64,000 nt of DNA from Rhodamnia argentea (taxonomy: Eukaryota > Streptophyta > Magnoliopsida > Myrtales > Myrtaceae), in the NCBI RefSeq assembly GCF_020921035.1, contig NC_063157.1:23515015-23579014 (forward strand), given 5' to 3'. The notes beneath the pieces are model-generated. The model made no database searches. It was not told where the DNA came from and saw nothing but the letters and a program-made list of their open reading frames with translations. The position numbers and the translations under genes were made by a program. Shown here piece after piece: positions 1 through 12,343 of this stretch (its first letter is position 1; each line of letters starts with the position of its first letter).

Positions 1-87
1 GCCCAAGCCAAAACCAATCATCAAGGCTTGGCAATCCATTAGCTCACCACTCGATACTTCTTAGAGATCAAGGTGGGTCGCAACACC

Positions 88-172
88 AACGTCATCAGTT
101 TCTCCTCTCCATCCAAACCTGGTGGAAGCAGCCACGAACAAAATTCGTCAATCATCACCACGTGACAATTGG
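88..172 (-). pseudogene. Stray fragment of DUF7054 gene exon 2/intron junction
   Basis: This stretch resembles 1557-1633, which holds the start of exon 2 and the adjoining intron of the DUF7054 gene 1.4 kb away, in the same orientation. The shared run includes 'catcagtttctcctctc' and 'ccaaacctggtggaagca', followed by a similar 'cgaacaaa...gtcaatcatca..cgtgaca'. The similarity fades on both sides and no reading frame survives. It is probably a relic of a local tandem duplication whose remainder has decayed or lies before the window. Confidence 0.7.
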
Positions 173-175
173 AAA

Positions 176-1395
176 AAAAAAAAAAGAATTATGATTGAAT
201 TGACACAATTATAATAGATTGAAGACTTTTTTAATAAATTTCCCCTTTTTTTTCTCTTCTATATAGTTCGTCGCCAAAATATAGAGAGTAGAAACTATAC
301 CACTTTTATTCACCGATTTTATAAATTGCTGTCACGACAAGCATTATTCCAAACCGCAATGATCAGAGACATAGAAATTCTTTTTTCATTTATTTTCGGG
401 AGTTTGATGCTTAATCAATCACGAAGACGACAGAACTGGTTTGTCCCGTGTACTACGAGGACTTGGCAAAACATCCGATGGGACGATATCCTGTGATCAT
501 CACTCATTACTCACCGTAGAAATCCGGTCACCTGACGGACAATGGAATAACTACAGATCGATCAAGTTAGAACCTTAGGCCTATGCATATGGCTTCGATC
601 CAAAGCAGCTTGCGTGTAGTTTATGAGAAATGAAACATCTCAACTAATTAGTCGAACCGTAAGGTTTTTTTCCATATTTGGTTTCAAGGAGGAGGTTGAC
701 CAAATGTTTACGGCATTATTCGATGGAGAAGTTTGGGCAATATTTGTGAAAGTAATAGGTTGGACTTGGTTCTCCCCCCCAAGATTGTTGGATCTACCAC
801 CGTGCCATCAAATACATGAAAGGTTAAGATTTTGCTAAGTGCGAAAGCAAATAACGATAGTTGCAACGATTGAGAAACCAATTCACGATTTCAATGGGAC
901 GATCAAATATATTTTAAAGAATTCTGGGTGACTTTTGGACCACAGAAAATAAATAATAATAATAATTAATTAAAATCTTTGTGAGGTCCATTCTTTTGAG
1001 AATTTATTGCTCACGATATGCTTTTATTCTTACAGTAATCACAGATTATTGTGGCAGCAAAGTCGTATATTTTATTCATGTAGACAATATTTGTTCTTTT
1101 TTGCTATGATCACTCTCTTTTTATTTTAGTCCTTTCTAGCTTTCCGCAAAAGACCGCAAATAAAGTAAGATCGATGATTCACGTCCAAAGATTACTTCGC
1201 GTTTGAGAGAATTGATTCTAATTATAATTCAATTTCGTCTCGGGAAAAAAAAAAAGGGAAAACGAAATCGATCCCCAAAGAAATATCTAAAAAATTACCA
1301 ATCCAAGACTTATTTTTACACAAGTCTAGCAATTGAAAAAAAAAAAAAAAATTGGAGCTGACGTTCACCAGCGCACTGAGCAGAGGGATATTACT
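176..1395. other. Intergenic, no gene seen
   Basis: AT-rich DNA with several A homopolymers (about 172-185, 1244-1254, 1337-1350). It lies between the stray exon fragment and the stop codon of the DUF7054 gene, so the right part should contain that gene's 3' UTR. Short open frames here show no recognisable domain. Confidence 0.6.
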
Positions 1396-2108
1396 TCACA
1401 GCATGAAATTCATGAACTTGAGCCAATTGAATCCGTTCTTCGACACCTCCTGGGCTTCCTTCCCGCACGACGCGGGCGATGCGCCGCCGCTTCCGGCGGC
1501 TGTGACGCCGTCCGTCGGGGGCCTCTTCGCGCAGAGGAAGAAGTTCCTCGACCCTAGCGCCATCAGTTTCTCCTCTCTGTCCAAACCTGGTGGAAGCAAC
1601 CGCGAACAAACTCCCGTCAATCATCACGTGACACGTACGCTTATCGATACTGGGCAAAATTCAAACGAGTAAAGAAGGGCTGAGAACAACGCTTACTCTC
1701 TAAGCTGAATTGAGAGTAATGGAGGTCGAAGCCGGAAGGATCGGCGGTTGGTAATATCGGCCGGCGTCCTTCCTTCCGGTACTGCCGGAGAGCGGCCGCG
1801 ATCAGATCTCCGACCGTCGATTCTGGCGTCGTCACAACGTGTACGGGCCCGACGCTTCCCTGCAACGCCACGTTCAGGAGGAGCTTCGTCAGGCGCGGCT
1901 TCTCATCGGCCGCCGCCGCAGACGCCTGGGCGAGGCTCTTCCTCGCGAGCAGGTCCGGCACCGTCCTCGGCCTCGGGAGGGGCTTCGCCGCCTCCATCGC
2001 CGCCGGACTCCTCCCGTGGAACGACCACGCCTTGTCCGACAGCAGCAGCTGCTTCCCCTTCCGGTTCCTCTCCTCGTGGCCTCTCCGGTGAGCCTTCGTG
2101 TTCGGCAT
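1396..2108 (-). CDS. DUF7054 protein, At4g22758-like, two exons
   Basis: Exons on the minus strand are 2108-1697 and 1586-1396, with a 110-bp intron (donor gtaagc, acceptor ccaccag). Joined, they give 200 codons plus a TGA stop. The ATG at 2108 is preferred to the in-frame GTG at 2111. Residues 1-60 are basic and Pro/Ala-rich, opening MPNTKAHRRGHEERNRKGKQ. Residues about 71-158 match the DUF7054 domain of Arabidopsis At4g22758-type proteins, including VHVVTTPESTVGDLI, YSQFSLESLDREEKL and ALGSRNFFLC. The splice junction falls inside SLESLDREE, where the family is strongly conserved, and this supports the intron. The C-terminus is short and low-complexity. The molecular function of the family is not known to me; a ubiquitin-like fold has been suggested for the domain. 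A TATA box sits upstream at 2378-2384. Confidence 0.9.
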
Positions 2109-2377
2109 CACTTCCGCGACAGAAAGGCGAAATCAGTTAAGGCGGCGAGTGGATGGGAGCCGGCGCTGGTTCACCTCAATCGGCGGTAGCGGAAGAACCT
2201 CGGGCGAGGGAAACCGAGAGCTACGGAGGAGCTTGGGCTCTCAGATTCCCGGTAACCGGAAGCTACCATAACCAGGAAGGTATTCCAGTAACAAACGCGA
2301 GTCCCGAGGGCATACGATGATCACTCGCACACACAGACGGTGGCGGCCGACGAACAAAAGCGAAGCTCAACGTCGCA

Positions 2378-2384
2378 ATTTATA
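2378..2384 (-). promoter_or_regulatory. TATA box of the DUF7054 gene
   Basis: The minus strand reads gcgggTATAAATtgcg here, about 270 bp upstream of the ATG at 2108. A pyrimidine-rich (CT)n tract (plus-strand GA run about 2400-2420) lies just upstream, a common arrangement in plant core promoters. Transcription would be expected to start near 2350, giving a leader of about 240 nt. Confidence 0.6.
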
Positions 2385-2420
2385 CCCGCGAAAGAGATAA
2401 GAGAGAGAGAGAGAGAGTTG

Positions 2421-5083
2421 CACGATTTTTGTTAATGGAGCTACCGGCTATAAGCGGTCGTGAAACCGTCGATTCTGGATGGTTGACGGGCCATTGCCCT
2501 TCCTGACATGTCTGTCGTTGGTGCTTGTTCACCGTTGGGGTTGAATGGCCACGTGGCGCGGCGTGAGTGACTGGCTAGACACGTGGACCATGCGAGTGGC
2601 GTGGTCCCCTCTCGACGAGCATCGCTTCGCACGGGTTCGTGAACCATACAAACACCAACAACTTTTAGGCGGCGTTCGTGGTAGTGGGCTGAAAGGCACA
2701 TGTTTGTCACGTGCCTGCGAAGGCGATTGATCGTTTCTGTTCAACGTTCGAACTTACTGGGTAGTAGGAAGTCGTAGTAGGCGTAGACCGGAAAAAAGAT
2801 CCCACACGAAACATTTATAACCGTTTATCCCCTCCGATTTCGCTATTTGATTCCATCTCACTACTGAGTTCTAGGCAGAGAACTAAATGACTTAGAGATA
2901 AAATTAATTAATCCGATTATAAATACCAAGTTTATTGATCAATACCGTAAATGATATCTCTACAGAAAATTACAAGCAACTGAAGTCATTTTACATGGTA
3001 ACATCGCGATAGTAGCTCGAGATACACATCGTTCAAAAAAGAAGATCTATACAACTAAGACATGATCACGAAAGGTATGTACACGTGCAAAATCCTAGGA
3101 AACAAAAAAATTTGAGCCCACAATTTGAAATTCGATTCGTCACATCGTAGCGGATAGTAGCTCTTCCAAGGATTACGTTAGGAGCGAGCGGGTCTTGCGT
3201 CATTTGGGTGTGTATGATCAGTTGGAAATGCGTGCACGGAAGACGAGTACGTACAAGTGAGTTCACCTCAATTGGACTTTCGGGCAGAAGAGGGCGACCG
3301 CAGAAAAATAGTCGGCTTGACGACCCGAAATTGACGCGAAGCGCGAGTTTACGAAAATGATAAGTTTGGGCAAAGAGAACGTGCACGAGCTTTGACACGC
3401 TTGGACATTTGAAAAGTGATGCGTGCGCTTTTTTTACTATATTCCGGCGTGATATTGACCTACATAGTTTGGTGAATCCCGCATGTAAGAGTGTACTGAA
3501 GGTCAAAAAGGAAGCTTGTCCTAACTGCATTTTCTAGCTTGTCCCGTTACCCGTCAAAAAGGGTAGATTGAGACCAAAATAATCTGCTCCAAATTAACTC
3601 ATTTCCTCTATATTAATCCATTTTCATGTAATATAAATATAGTAACTCATACCGACCCGACTCATATTGCTAAAATACTTCATTATTTAATCAAATCTAA
3701 AAAAACATATACCCGGACTAAGGTGTGAGCATAAAATGAGTTAACACAAGAACGATCGAGGATTTTAGAGTGAAAAAAAAAAGTGATAGAGGTCAGTTGA
3801 ATCTAGGTAAGTTGTTAATTCATTTGACATCTTTGTTATTCCATTATAAATCCGTTTATGACCCATTAACTAAATATAATTGACACATATAAATATTGAT
3901 TAAAAATAGGTGAATGACCCATTTTGATAGGTCTATTGCAAATGTCTTGAGTTTGAATATGTAAACAAAACTCGACATGGAATTCGGCCATGAGATCTAA
4001 ATTAATTGGATTTCGAACACATGGAAGGACGACGAATCCTTGTTGGAGTTGGATCTCTAGTTTGATTCGACTAAAAGGGTTTCCTTGTTTGGACACAAAC
4101 ATTTCATTTAAGAGGCGGATTTTGGTTTTAGCATAGTAAGGCAAATAAGAGGAGTGTTATGGTTTTCTCTCCGCGTGAATATTTTGCACAAGTTTCTTAT
4201 AAGGGATTGTGAGATAACACTTATGGCTTGCTTTGGGTGTAACCTTGGCTGGGTAACATTAGGGAAGGGGAGGGGGGGGCGGGGGGAGAGGATTGGATAA
4301 TTATAACTTAGCATTTTTCTGGATTGGTAACTTTGCAATTGGCTGTCTCGGTAAAATAAGTAACGACACTAACAACTGAACTATGTAAATATCTAGTACC
4401 CTTATTGCTCCTCATTGATTTCACTGGTTATTTCTTCTTGTTGCGTTACTTTAGCGTGATTTTACAACACGTTCGATATGGGTCGACATTAATTAGCTGT
4501 CACATAAACATTGTCCTACCATTTCCCGAGCCATCGAAATAATCTCATTTTCGAATTTACTTCGCCGTTCAACCTTTTATTCACGTTGGACTCGGTCTGT
4601 ACGAATTGGTTTGTGTTCAACCATATTTCTCGGTTTCACCTAACTTCTTCAGTCATAAACAGCACCTTTCTGGCCGAGGTTTCATCCGACTTTCCCTCTT
4701 GTCGATGGCCCGCCTCTTTCACGTCTGTCGCTCCTATGATCACTCCAATCATCCCGCGACGGCGCACATGTACATGTTAGGCAAGCAGCGCCGTCGTCAC
4801 TTTCGCCATTGATGCTCGCGTGAGCAACTTCTTCGAAGTTAGGTCGACGAGAAACGCTTCCTCAAACAGCAACCGGGAATGGTTAATCTTTCAGCGTCAA
4901 CTCAACTCTATTCATTACAGATTAAAGCAACTAAAAAAAAAAACAATAGTACCGTCTAAAAGGAAATGCTCGGGGATGTCACCTGCACCAGATCAAAACT
5001 CGGATGCTGCTGCGAGAGCATGAGGACCGAAGCAACGCGAGGTGAAAGGTCAGATAGATGAAAGGAGGAGCGCTAAGATCAGT
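2421..5083. other. Intergenic, no gene seen
   Basis: The first few hundred bases are the upstream region of the DUF7054 gene. Beyond that I see no domain, splice-linked exon set or transposon end. A run of Gs and Cs lies at 4261-4290. Open frames at about 3066-3530 (-) and 4511-4812 (+) have no recognisable family and look like chance. Confidence 0.5.
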
Positions 5084-5590
5084 GGGAAAAGTATAAAAAA
5101 TTCGTAAACCTATTGCATTGGTATTGATTCGGACTTAAATATTTCTATTGGATTAACTTAGTTCCAAATATTTTTACATTAATACCAATTCAGTCAATCC
5201 GACCAATTTTTATAGGAAATCGCTGACTTGGACGCCGACCATCTTATGTGGCACAACCGGCCGTCAAGTCCTCACCTAATCGCGACGCCGGATCCAATGA
5301 GGGCAACACGCACCCAAGCGAGGGCTTTGGCGGCGTGAACGAGGGCTGTGATTTTCGCCAGGCCCGATGACAAGAAGAAAATAGTAACAACAAGAAACTA
5401 TAAAATTTGCAAGCGTTAGCGACGATTATATCACTTAGGATGACTGACATCCATCTTAGCGATTTCCAAGTCAAATTGATCAGATGGACTGAATTGATAC
5501 CGATGTAAAAAGTCTAGAACTGAATTAGTCCAATCGAAAGATTTTTAAAATTGAATTGGTGTCCATATAATAAGTTTGACACTTTTTTGG
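5084..5590. mobile_element. Non-autonomous Mutator-like element, degenerate
   Basis: The left end reads GGGAAAAGTATAAAAAATTC followed by 'gtaaacctatt'. The right end is an inverted, degraded version (...'gtttgacactttttt'). Subterminal repeats of the type 'ccaattcagtc' occur on both sides, and the 'gaaatcgctgac' and 'gcgatttcca' blocks also face each other. The core (5235-5360) is GC-rich with 'gcgagggc' motifs, as in other copies in the window. No transposase is visible, and the target duplication is not clear. Confidence 0.6.
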
Positions 5591-6240
5591 GGGGGAAGTT
5601 TCTCAAGAAGTGCCGTGAGGCCTTTGGCATTGCGTATAGGTGAGAACCGGAACGTACGTGGCCGGCTGTATCTAGTGGAGGCAATACTTGGATATCTGGG
5701 GCAGGGAATTTCTGCCTCTTCCTTTTTTCCTTTTTTTTATTCATTTTATTGGTTCAATGCATCATATTTCGTCCGCATATATATCTACGATTTGGCAAGG
5801 ATGGTTGGGTTGCAAATTGCAATAGTGGTAGGGCTTAACTGGTGGAGGGCGGGACTTGGAGAGGATTGGAAGATGCACAGCATGCGACGAACAACAAGTG
5901 GGGAAAAAAAGGTCTTCTTGACTCTCCTCCTCTGCTGTAGAAAAAGACTGGTGTTTTTTTTTTTTTGGACTACTGGTGGTGGGACTCCGGCTCACTTGTT
6001 CGAGTGGGGTTGTCCGTTTGTTCTGTTTCGCCATTATTTGTCGATCATTGATGGTGCTTTGGGACTGGGTTGAACGGAATGCGTGGTGTGGGACTTAGCT
6101 TCCTCCCGAACGCAGCCCCTACCTTTGACCTCTCGGTGTCGAAGAAGTTGCTCGTTCATGGAAAATGCATCAACGGGGTTACTTTATTTCTTATTTCCCG
6201 GAAGCTATCAAACCCCGAGACTTTGCAGGCTTCCTTGGCT
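5591..6240. other. Intergenic, no recognised gene
   Basis: There are open frames at about 5576-6073 (+) and 6070-6303 (+). Their translations show no recognisable domain and cross T-rich homopolymers. The right end carries the left target duplication of the hAT-like element. Confidence 0.45.
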
Positions 6241-6248
6241 TCAGGAGG

Positions 6249-6886
6249 TAGGGGTAAGCATGGTTCCAGGGTAGAACCGAGAACCTGGAACCGGAACCTG
6301 TAGGATCCGCTCCGGTTTTAGGTTCCAAGGTATGCGGGGTAGGTTCCAGGTTCCAAAAATTGAGGAACCTGTTCTAACAGGTAGGTTCCAGGTTCCACTA
6401 CCTAGAACCTAGAACCCGGAACCTGGACCCTGGATTCCGAAATAAATTTTTATTTTTTTCTTGGTATATATTTTTGCACAATCATACAACGTTATATGGC
6501 ATCCGATGATGAGTGTATAATTTGGAGTTAAACAATTTTTTATGTTTCGGGTTCCAAAAAATGATAAATGTATTCCAATAGATTGGTTTCGGGTTCTAAA
6601 TGTAATGCAGACAGAGCCTAAAATCACTCACATCTACTTTCTCTTAGATGTTGTAGTGTTCACTCTCATTTTACTTAACTAAAAATGAAAAAATAAAAGA
6701 AAATAAAAGAAGTTGATAGGTTCTCGGGTACCCTGGAACCGACCCTAGAACCTGTGACGGGGTAGGTTCCGGGTTCCAAGGTGTAACGGGTAGGTTCCAG
6801 GTTCCAAAAAATGAGGAACCTGTTTGAGCAGGTAGGTTCCGGGTTCCGGGTGGAACCTGTAAGGAACCTGGAACCGCTCACCCCTA
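6249..6886. mobile_element. Non-autonomous hAT-like element with 8-bp target duplication
   Basis: The ends are inverted: TAGGGGTAAGCATGGTTCCA on the left, and the reverse complement of the right end starts TAGGGGTGAGCGGTTCCAGG. The flanking 8-mers are tcaggagg (6241-6248) and tcgggagg (6887-6894), one mismatch. An 8-bp duplication with a TAGGGGTG-type terminus is typical of plant hAT elements. Subterminal DNA is a dense array of the short motif GGTTCC/GGAACC in both orientations, a plausible set of transposase binding sites. There is no transposase frame inside, so it would need a transposase supplied in trans. Confidence 0.8.
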
Positions 6887-6909
6887 TCGGGAGGCACCCT
6901 AGGAATGTT

Positions 6910-7581
6910 GGGAAAAGTGTCGAAAAAGTCCTAAACCTATTATATTAGTGCAAATTCAGTCCTAAATCTTTTTTTTGTGCCAATTTAGTCATAAACCTTT
7001 TGTATTGGTGCCAATTAAGTCCTAAACCTTTTATTAGTGCCAATTCGGTCATAAACCTTTTACAATAGTGCCAATTTAGTCCTAAAAATTTTGTATTTGT
7101 GTCAATTGAGTCAATTCAACCAATTTTGATTGGAAATCACTAGCATGGACATCAATTATCCTACGTGGCACGGTTGGCACTAACGTGGATATTTTTTTAA
7201 TATTTTTTTGATATTTTAAATAATTTTTAAAAATAATTTTGAAAAAAACCAAAAAAATGCTTAAAATTTTATTTAAAATATTAAAATAATATTAAAAAAT
7301 GTCCAAGTTAGCGCTAGCAATGCCATATAGGACAATTGATGTCCACGTCAGCGATTTTCGATCAAAATTGGCCGGATTAACTCAATTGGTATAAATATAA
7401 AAGATTTAGGACTGAATTGACAATAATACAGAAGATTTAGGACTAAATTAGCACCAATAAAAGGTTTAGGACTTAATTAGCACTAATGCAAAAGATTTAG
7501 GACTAAATTGGCACCAAAAAAAGATTTAGAACCGAATTGACACCAATGTAATAGGTTTAGGACTTTTTTGACACTTCTCCC
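6910..7581. mobile_element. Non-autonomous Mutator-like element with 10-bp target duplication
   Basis: The termini are GGGAAAAGTGTC (left) and, inverted, GGGAGAAGTGTC (right). They are flanked by an exact 10-bp direct repeat, taggaatgtt (6900-6909 and 7582-7591). Long inverted arms are built of reiterated units of about 27 bp ('cctaaaccttttattagtgccaattcagt' type, interrupted). The centre (about 7190-7300) is an AT-rich palindrome. TSDs of 9-11 bp fit Mutator-like elements. It lies only 23 bp from the end of the hAT-like element. There is no coding capacity. Confidence 0.85.
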
Positions 7582-7612
7582 TAGGAATGTTCATAAGAGC
7601 ATGCTTGATATA

Positions 7613-8155
7613 CCAGAAAAGGATTTACGTCAAAAAAGTCTTAAATCTGTTGTACAAAGGTCAATTCATTTTTAAACCTTTCGATTTGGCTAATTTTTTC
7701 TTCTTCTTTTTTTTTTTTTTTTTTTTGTCGAATGATTTGGCCAATTCAATCCTCAACTTCTTGACGATTAGTCAATGTAGTCCTTATGACCGATTTTGGC
7801 TAGATGCCGGTCATCCTATGACGCGACACGGTCGGTACCGGCGGGTTTTTGCAATTTTTTATTTTTCTTAAATTCAGAATTTGTTCTCTCTTTTTTCGTT
7901 TCATTTGGTTTTTTCTTTTTCTTTCTCTAGCAAGGGTCTGTGTGCAATTGCTATGGTCGGAGATCTCCACTAGCCGTCGTCGAGGCCACGGCAACCGGAG
8001 AAGGGAAATATAGGATGAAAAAGAAAAGAAAAAATCATCCACATCAGTAATTTTTGGCCTAAATTGACTAAAATGACTTCATCGTAAATCATCAAAAAAT
8101 TTAGGACTAAATTGGCATTGTAAAATCTGTTTAGGACTATTTGGATAACTTATCC
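7613..8155. mobile_element. Degenerate Mutator-like element
   Basis: The left arm contains 'gtcaaaaaagtcttaaatctgtt' and the right arm the inverted 'aaatttaggactaaattgg', the signature of the family seen at 6910-7581. The interior holds a poly-T tract and a GC-rich patch. No target duplication could be matched, so the limits are approximate. Confidence 0.5.
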
Positions 8156-9726
8156 TATGCTTAAATAAGTTTATGTATCGAGCAATATTAAAAATTGCAA
8201 TCGAGCTTTCAATAGGTAAAACTAAGTTCAACATTCGATCGCAGCTTTTAGGCACAATGTCATAAATCAGTATGAGCATACTGGGGAGGGTTTTATTCAG
8301 AAGACTCTCTTGTCTCGTGGATGAGGACGAGAATGCATGCGCGCCGTCGTGAATTAGAAAGTACCTGACCCGGAAAGTTGTGTTTAATTTAGCTTCTAAT
8401 CTTCGTTTTATTCGTCGGCCAAAACAAGGATTCTGAGGATCCTGCTCGACAGATACATCGCCGTGTGCTCATGGATCAGTTGTGGCCAAGGGCCAAGCAC
8501 GAGCTCATAAATTAAGGGATATCCGAGGTAAAATTACAACCGCGAATACGACAAATCATATCGTAAAAAGCATGCCCGGTCCATTTTATCTGTAAGCAAG
8601 GCCAGTTTTGTGGGTCTTGTTTCCTTTTTTTTTTTTTTCTTGGAATGTGATTGACGCAATCTATTCGATTAAGACGGGACGACGGTTTTCCTTGAAATTG
8701 AAGATCCGAATAATTAAGCTCCGTTTGTTTTGCGGCAAAAGATTGATTTGGAAAATAGTAGTGAGGGGAACATGAACATGGAGAAACTCACACTTCTTGA
8801 AGTAGAACTAATTTAATGGTAGTCTTATTCATATCCCATCAATGATTTTCATTTTTTCGATACCCAATCACTATGCTTTTGTCGTTTGATAACAACAAGC
8901 ACTTCTGATGGACGTACCTCATGTAATGAGAGGACGCCAGTTTATAAAATTATCAAACGAATAGATGCGGGGGAGAAGAAAATTCCTTGTTGGCGAGCTG
9001 CTTATCCATCGGCCGTTCCCTTGTAAAAAAAACGTGGTTATGCTTGTAATGATTAAGACCATGACCCGGTATTGTCTGTGCGTGTGGCCCCTAGGAGTAC
9101 GATGAGGATAAGAAAAAGACATGACATTCGAGTCCGGAACGTAATTTCTGAGAAGTTGAAGTGGTTTTTTCACTTATTAAATGTTGAAATATTCTGCATG
9201 ACTTGACTCCGTCTCTACCTATCAGTTAAATTGTTGAGTTTGACTTTCCCATATCCTATCGAAACTAAGTTATCAGCTCAATCTATTGGGTTCGATTTGC
9301 AGAGCACATAGAAGATGAATTTTTGCGTCAAAGTCCTTGAAATTCCATCATCAGCATGTGCAATATCCGGCACGCGGAGAAATTTGTGTGGATTATGGAC
9401 GTGGGGCGAGAGCTGCGCTTTGTGTGATGACAATAACCCGAGAGGTAATAGCGTTCGCCGCCCTGATCAGATCGGCGAGAGGCCGAAATCGCCCTCACAC
9501 TTCACTCGTTTGACGGAGGGACTCCATCATAATTTGCTTCGACGCCCATCTGGACTTACAAGTAACGAGTAGGCCCGCCCCGAGAGGGCGGAGCCTTGCG
9601 AAAGGAATGCTTTAACCTGTGATCATTTGGGGGTGGGGCTTGGCAACGTGTGACTTGACGGAGCCGGTTGATGCGATACTCGAATTGTCATGGCATCACC
9701 TTCTAGGGGGCCATTACAATCTGTTG
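8156..9726. other. Intergenic, no gene seen
   Basis: Mixed-composition DNA with poly-T at about 8624-8638. Open frames such as 9315-9572 (+) have no family resemblance and no linked exons. Confidence 0.45.
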
Positions 9727-9736
9727 GTATTATGAG

Positions 9737-10531
9737 AGGAAAATTACCAAAAAAGTCCTTAACCTATTACAATTATACCATTTTAGTCCTAATTTTTTTT
9801 TTTTTGCCAATTCTGTCTTAAATCTTTTATAATTATATCAATTCGGTCCATCCGATCAAATTTGACCGGCTAGCGCCGACATGGACGCCGACCAATGCCA
9901 ACCTTCTGTCGACATGATATTTTAATATTTTTTAATTTTTAATTTGATTTCATTTTTCATTTTCTTCGACTCTTCACCTTCTTCCTCCGGCCGGTGAGTG
10001 GCTGAGGAACGCTATAATGTTAATGTCTACAGCAAACGGCGTCAAAAATTACCAATGTCCCGACAATGGACAAAATCCACCTTGCCTGGGTCGGGGCGAG
10101 AACCGGCCTCGCCGGATTGCCTCGCCCAGCCATAGCGAAGCACGGCGACAATAAACAAACACACCCACGAGAAAAAAAAAAAAACAAAAAATGCAAAGTA
10201 ATTGAGGGAAGGAGTGCTTATATGTGGGTTTGGTGATTTCTCTTGATTTTTATTTTTTATTTTTTTGGAAAGGGTTTACCTTGTTCGCTGAGCCAAATGG
10301 GTTTTGAAAAGGGGAAAAAGAAAAAAAAAAAAAGGAAAAAATGAAAAACAAAATAAAATTATTACAATATTATGTCATCGGACAGCCAACTTTCATGTCG
10401 GCGCCGGCCAGCCAAATTTGATCAGATGGACTGAACTATCACAATTGCAAAAGGTTTAGAACTGAATTAATAAAAAAAATGAAATTGACTTAGCATAATT
10501 ATAATAAATTTAGAATTTTTTTTGTTGTTCT
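9737..10531. mobile_element. Non-autonomous Mutator-like element with 10-bp target duplication
   Basis: An exact direct repeat gtattatgag flanks it at 9727-9736 and 10532-10541. The left end reads AGGAAAATTACCAAAAAAGT. The right end in reverse complement begins agaacaacaaaaaaaattct, a degraded version. Subterminal inverted segments carry the 'caattcggtc' type motif and its complement. The core at about 10060-10150 is GC-rich, including 'ggcgagaaccggcctcgcc'. No transposase gene is present. Confidence 0.8.
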
Positions 10532-10541
10532 GTATTATGAG

Positions 10542-12343
10542 CCACTTGACCATATGTGCCACCGAGTTCACTTCTATCTTCTCTTCTGAGAATGGTCCCA
10601 CCTTGTACAAATCGAAAAGGATTGTCTTTTTCTGGCCAACTCTTTGTTTTTGGCCAGTAAGATCCGGTTTCGAGATGAACTCCCATCATGATAAATGGAG
10701 CGATGAGCAAAAAAAGCGCAGGGAAGAAGAGCAGGGATTCGGGCGTCCGGGCTTGAAATCTTTTGATCTGCCTTGGGATGGAGGTACTCAGGCCAGAAAG
10801 GGTCGGTTTCTCATGTTAGCAAGGCATGAGGAGTTTACATAAATCCAAACAAATTTTATGATGTTTTTCTTTACCATGATGTATGTTGTGGGAGGATAAG
10901 GTTCACACAACAGAACATTGGGACAGACACAGATGAGATAGCTCACTCTGTGATCCAACCTATCAATGAGATAGCTCGAATGAATAGCAAGACTTGAAGT
11001 GTCTTGTCATCTAGGATTTTCTTGAATCCTCTGCAATATTCTTGAGATCGGACGATACGTTCTCAAATATTCTTGTCTCAAATGTCGTTAGTCGGCAGAA
11101 GGGGAGATGAAATTGCTACCATTATTAGATTTAGAGTCAATCAACAATAGTTATTAAAAGACTTCTTGTGTAAATAGGGAAGCTCTCTCCCTCATTTGAA
11201 TCATCCAATTCATTTGCAATAAACATTCTCTTGCACAGCTTCTCTATTTTCTCTATCTACGATCTGAGTGGGCTGGCTAAGAAATGGCTGAAAAAATGAA
11301 AGTCTTATTCCACTCGCTTTCTCTCTTTATGTATCGGATTTTTAGCTTTCAAGCGCTACACCCCTGTTTTCTTATTCTTTTTCCGTCTCTGCCACCATTG
11401 AAACCAATGAAGCAAATGATCGACCCATCATATCATCCGAAGAAACAGAAAAGATCAAAAAGTTGAAATTCACAGCTAATAACATTGATTTAATCGGCAT
11501 TGACATGATTGAAGATAAGACCACTGGCTCGGAATCTTCATACCTTGAGTAACTCGTTTATTTGCTTTTTTTTTTTAACTATCGAATTTTAATAATCTAC
11601 CGGCTCTTATTTGCGTAGAAATCGACCAAACCAATTTTAGTAAATGTTTAAATGAGAGTTGGTAATCTACAATCGTTGGTAACAAAGCTCAATAAAGTTG
11701 GTGATTGGGCAAAGAAAGAGACATCATGCGTAGGGAGAGAGAGAAAATGAGGGGGTCGGGGTTGGATATGGTCAAGATGCTGCCAATGCCAGTCTATACA
11801 GCCTTCGCATTCAAATCCACATCTTGCTTGGTCGGAGGCCAGAGCATCTTCTCCTCTGCATAATGCATCTACGGATTGGCAAATGATGATGACAATTGGT
11901 CCGAGTGGGGACTAAGGATAGTACAGCAAGTTGGAAGTGGGCAGGAAATTTGATCTCCCTGTTCTTTGTTGCCTTGTGTCAAATGGCTGCAATGTACCCA
12001 GGCTCAGTCCCCACATGAGATTGGTCAGATCCCGAGACCAAAAAGGAAAAAAAAAAAAAAGAAATCCATGCTTAGGTGCCCAATCAGTTTCACAAATATT
12101 GATGAATAGACTGACTTATACTCTGTCGGTAGACTAATTATTTTTCAGTGTGTCTTTCATTAATTCGTGTATCTCTCTTAATCGAAATAATGCAACTCGG
12201 TGAAAACTTCTACATGTTTTTCTTTTATTTCCTTCAATTGACTAAAACCGGAAATAATAGCCGATGTTACATAAAAAAAATTGACCTTTCAAAATGTTAC
12301 ATATTCATGTCAGAAAGAATATTGCGGAAGAGATGAGCCAACC
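10542..12343. other. Intergenic; possible remnant LTR at about 10883-11239
   Basis: The stretch starting 'tgttgtgggaggataagg' and ending 'aacattctcttgcaca' has the look of a retrotransposon LTR: TG...CA ends, and a late 'tgtaaatagggaagctctctc' segment followed by 'caataaacattctc'. I found no second LTR, no primer-binding site and no matching target duplication, so this is tentative. The remainder (11240-12343) includes the region downstream of TIC100 and shows no gene. Confidence 0.35.

Noticed and set aside
10883..11239. Solo LTR of a retrotransposon
   Set aside because: It looks like an LTR at both ends, but no target duplication, partner LTR or primer-binding site was found, so it is only mentioned within the intergenic entry.
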